A stretch of DNA of 64,000 nt from Gemmatimonadota bacterium (GTDB lineage: Bacteria > Gemmatimonadota > Gemmatimonadetes > Gemmatimonadales > Gemmatimonadaceae): the NCBI GenBank assembly GCA_016712265.1, contig JADJRJ010000029.1, positions 62,001 through 126,000 on the forward strand, given 5' to 3'. Positions 62,414 through 64,000 of the stretch are shown here, piece after piece. Both the position numbers and the translations under genes were made by a program. The notes under the pieces were generated by a model, which ran no database searches, was not told the origin of the DNA, and worked only from the letters and a program-made list of their open reading frames with translations. Numbering within the stretch: position 1 is the stretch's first letter; every line of letters begins with the position of its first letter.

Positions 62414-64000
62414 ATGTGGCACCGCGCGCTCCTGGCCCTCTTGCTCGTGGCCGCGGCCGAACGCCGCGCCGAGGGCCAGGCGTGGAACGACCCCCGTACG
62501 CGCGCACTGGTGGAACGTGCGACCACGCGCCGGCTGTCCCAGCTGGCGGACTCGACCCTGGTCGACACGCGGGCCACGGCCCATGGATACCTGACCTTTC
62601 TGGCGCAGCTGGGCGAGGGGTTCCTGCTCCCGCCCAAGGTGGTCCGGGCCGACGAACTTGCGCTCGAGGTGTACTGGCGCGCGCCCAATCTCTCCAAGCA
62701 GTGGATTGTGGGCCGGCGGGACACGCTCGTCCTCCCTACGGACATCCAGTACCACCGCGATCACCTCGGCATCATCCAGAACAACTTTCCGGACATCATT
62801 CGGCTGGGTGACGGCGACGAGGTGCGCGATGTCCCCCATCCCCTCTCACCCTCGGGGCTCGCGACCTACGAATTCCAGATCGCCGACTCCCTGCGGTTCG
62901 AGCTGCCGGGCCGGGGTGCGCTCGACGTGTATGAGGTGAAGGTGCGCCCGCGTGACGATCGGGATGCCGCCGCCGTGGGGGCCGTGTACCTCGCCCGGGA
63001 CGACGCCCAGGTCGTGCGTATGGCGTTTTCCTTCACGCGCGCGGCCCTCAAGGACAAACTGTTGGAGGATGTGTCGATCATCCTCGAAAACTCGCTTATT
63101 GAGGGGCGGTATTGGTTGCCCCGCCGGCAGGAGATCGAGATCCGGCGGAGCGGGAGCTGGATGGACTTTCCCGTGAAGGGGATCATCCGGGGTCGGTGGG
63201 AGATCCGGGACTACACCGTGAATGCCGGCGGGACGGAGGCCCTGGCTCCTGGCCCGGAAATCACCCTGGCACCGCCGGCCCGGCGGGCGGCGTTCCGGTT
63301 TCCGGCAACTCGCATCGTCGACTCCCTGCCCTCCGACATTGCCCTCGCCACGGGCGAGGAGGTGCGCCAGGTCCAGGAGGAAGCGCGGCGCCTGGTCCGG
63401 GCGCAGGCGCTGGCGCGGACGCGCCAGACCCTTCCTTCGGCCCGCGGTATATCGGACCTGCTGCAGGTGAATCGGGTGGAGGGGATCGCCGTGGGTGGCG
63501 GCGCCCGACGCCAGCTCGGACACGGACTCGACCTTGGTGTCCGCGCGCGCTTCGGCACGGCCGATCGTGCGGTAAAGGGCGTTGTCACCCTGGGGTGGCA
63601 GCGAGCCGATGGACTCGCGATCCAGCTGGCGGTTGGCCGCGATTTTCGAGATGCGGGAGACGAGGCGGAGGTCTCCCGCGTCCGAAACTCAATTGCAGCG
63701 CAGGAGTGGGGGGCAGACCTCACACAGCCGTATCGGGCCACCGGCGCCACGCTCACGGTCAGCGGACGGGCGATGGAACGATGGCGGTGGGCCATCGAGG
63801 GGGCGATCGACGATCACGAGAGCCTCGATGTCCATGCGTCACCTGCCCGGGGAGCCTACCGGCCGACCCTTGAGGTGCTCGAGGGAAGTGGGTCGCGACT
63901 TGGCGTGCGCGTGGAGCGTCCAGGCGCGCCGATGGGCAGCTTCGCCGACCTCCGCATTCGGGGCGAGGCACGCCTCGCTCGACGCGAGCGATCAGACGGC
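62414..64000 (+). CDS. Secreted protein of unknown function, 3' end outside window
   Basis: The frame from the ATG at 62414 stays open to the end of the window (529 codons). It starts with a signal peptide (MWHRALLALLLVAAA then ERRAEGQ). No enzyme motif is visible. Residues 60-230 are rich in alternating Val, Arg and Asp (beta-like). Residues from about 350 show Gly/Arg/Asp strand patterns suggestive of an outer-membrane barrel, perhaps continuing past the edge. It is divergent from the cyclase gene by only 29 bases. Confidence 0.72.
   Translation, partial: MWHRALLALLLVAAAERRAEGQAWNDPRTRALVERATTRRLSQLADSTLVDTRATAHGYLTFLAQLGEGFLLPPKVVRADELALEVYWRAPNLSKQWIVGRRDTLVLPTDIQYHRDHLGIIQNNFPDIIRLGDGDEVRDVPHPLSPSGLATYEFQIADSLRFELPGRGALDVYEVKVRPRDDRDAAAVGAVYLARDDAQVVRMAFSFTRAALKDKLLEDVSIILENSLIEGRYWLPRRQEIEIRRSGSWMDFPVKGIIRGRWEIRDYTVNAGGTEALAPGPEITLAPPARRAAFRFPATRIVDSLPSDIALATGEEVRQVQEEARRLVRAQALARTRQTLPSARGISDLLQVNRVEGIAVGGGARRQLGHGLDLGVRARFGTADRAVKGVVTLGWQRADGLAIQLAVGRDFRDAGDEAEVSRVRNSIAAQEWGADLTQPYRATGATLTVSGRAMERWRWAIEGAIDDHESLDVHASPARGAYRPTLEVLEGSGSRLGVRVERPGAPMGSFADLRIRGEARLARRERSDG

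Overview
The window is GC-rich (roughly two-thirds G+C by eye), almost fully coding, and reads as chromosomal core DNA of a Gram-negative, menaquinone-using bacterium. Supporting signs are lipopolysaccharide genes (glycosyltransferase 9, Kdo-kinase-like), outer-membrane-type proteins with signal peptides, a UbiE/UbiD/UbiA/UbiX menaquinone set and TANNTT-type elements before start codons like those of the FCB superphylum. I infer a member of Gemmatimonadota, with moderate confidence. I saw no tRNA, rRNA, CRISPR array, insertion sequence or phage gene, and no gene-free stretch longer than about 300 bases.

Layout. 1-7 kb: a membrane protein, an NTE-like patatin with two cyclic-nucleotide-binding domains, an outer-membrane-type protein and a secreted patatin. 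7.2-11.5 kb: a two-gene heme operon, a catalase-family protein translationally coupled to a lipoprotein of the alpha-dioxygenase/cyclooxygenase family, divergent from the secreted patatin across a palindrome. 11.7-13.6 kb: a secreted amidohydrolase and an AhpD-like protein that appears to be a selenoprotein (in-frame TGA at the CxxU position with a SECIS-like hairpin). 13.5-21.7 kb: M1 peptidase, ABC exporter, PLP decarboxylase, EtfD-like Fe-S membrane oxidoreductase and a lipoprotein. 21.7-29.7 kb (minus strand): a tightly packed series from gpmI through queD, fdhD, mobA, mobB, a PBP4-like peptidase and moeA to a methyltransferase. 30-38.5 kb: two M15 peptidase paralogs with Ca-binding loops, guaB, an amino acid permease, nrnA-like, mrp and a SAM hydrolase. 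38.5-40.8 kb (minus): sigma factor, anti-sigma factor and a bactofilin-like membrane protein. 40.9-45.3 kb: menaquinone cluster and a phosphodiesterase. 45.3-50.8 kb (minus): Cho/UvrC-like nuclease, mutM, purD, an M48 protease and a MetB-type enzyme. 50.9-55.3 kb: HD-GYP response regulator, glmM-like and glmS with a strong hairpin. 55.5-58.5 kb: arsR-arsN2-arsM, dtd, maf. 58.5-64 kb: Spy-like protein, GT9, Kdo-kinase-like protein, FHA-GAF-adenylate cyclase, and an unknown secreted protein running off the window.

The two most notable things are: (1) a candidate lipid-oxidation (oxylipin-type) locus, in which a phospholipase could release fatty acid, the alpha-dioxygenase-like lipoprotein could form a hydroperoxide, and the catalase-family heme protein could rearrange or remove it; and (2) the AhpD-like selenoprotein just downstream. 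A third, unexplained signal is the 8-mer CGTTAGGC/GCCTAACG, found 16 times and often supplying the TAG stop or a rare TTA leucine codon.
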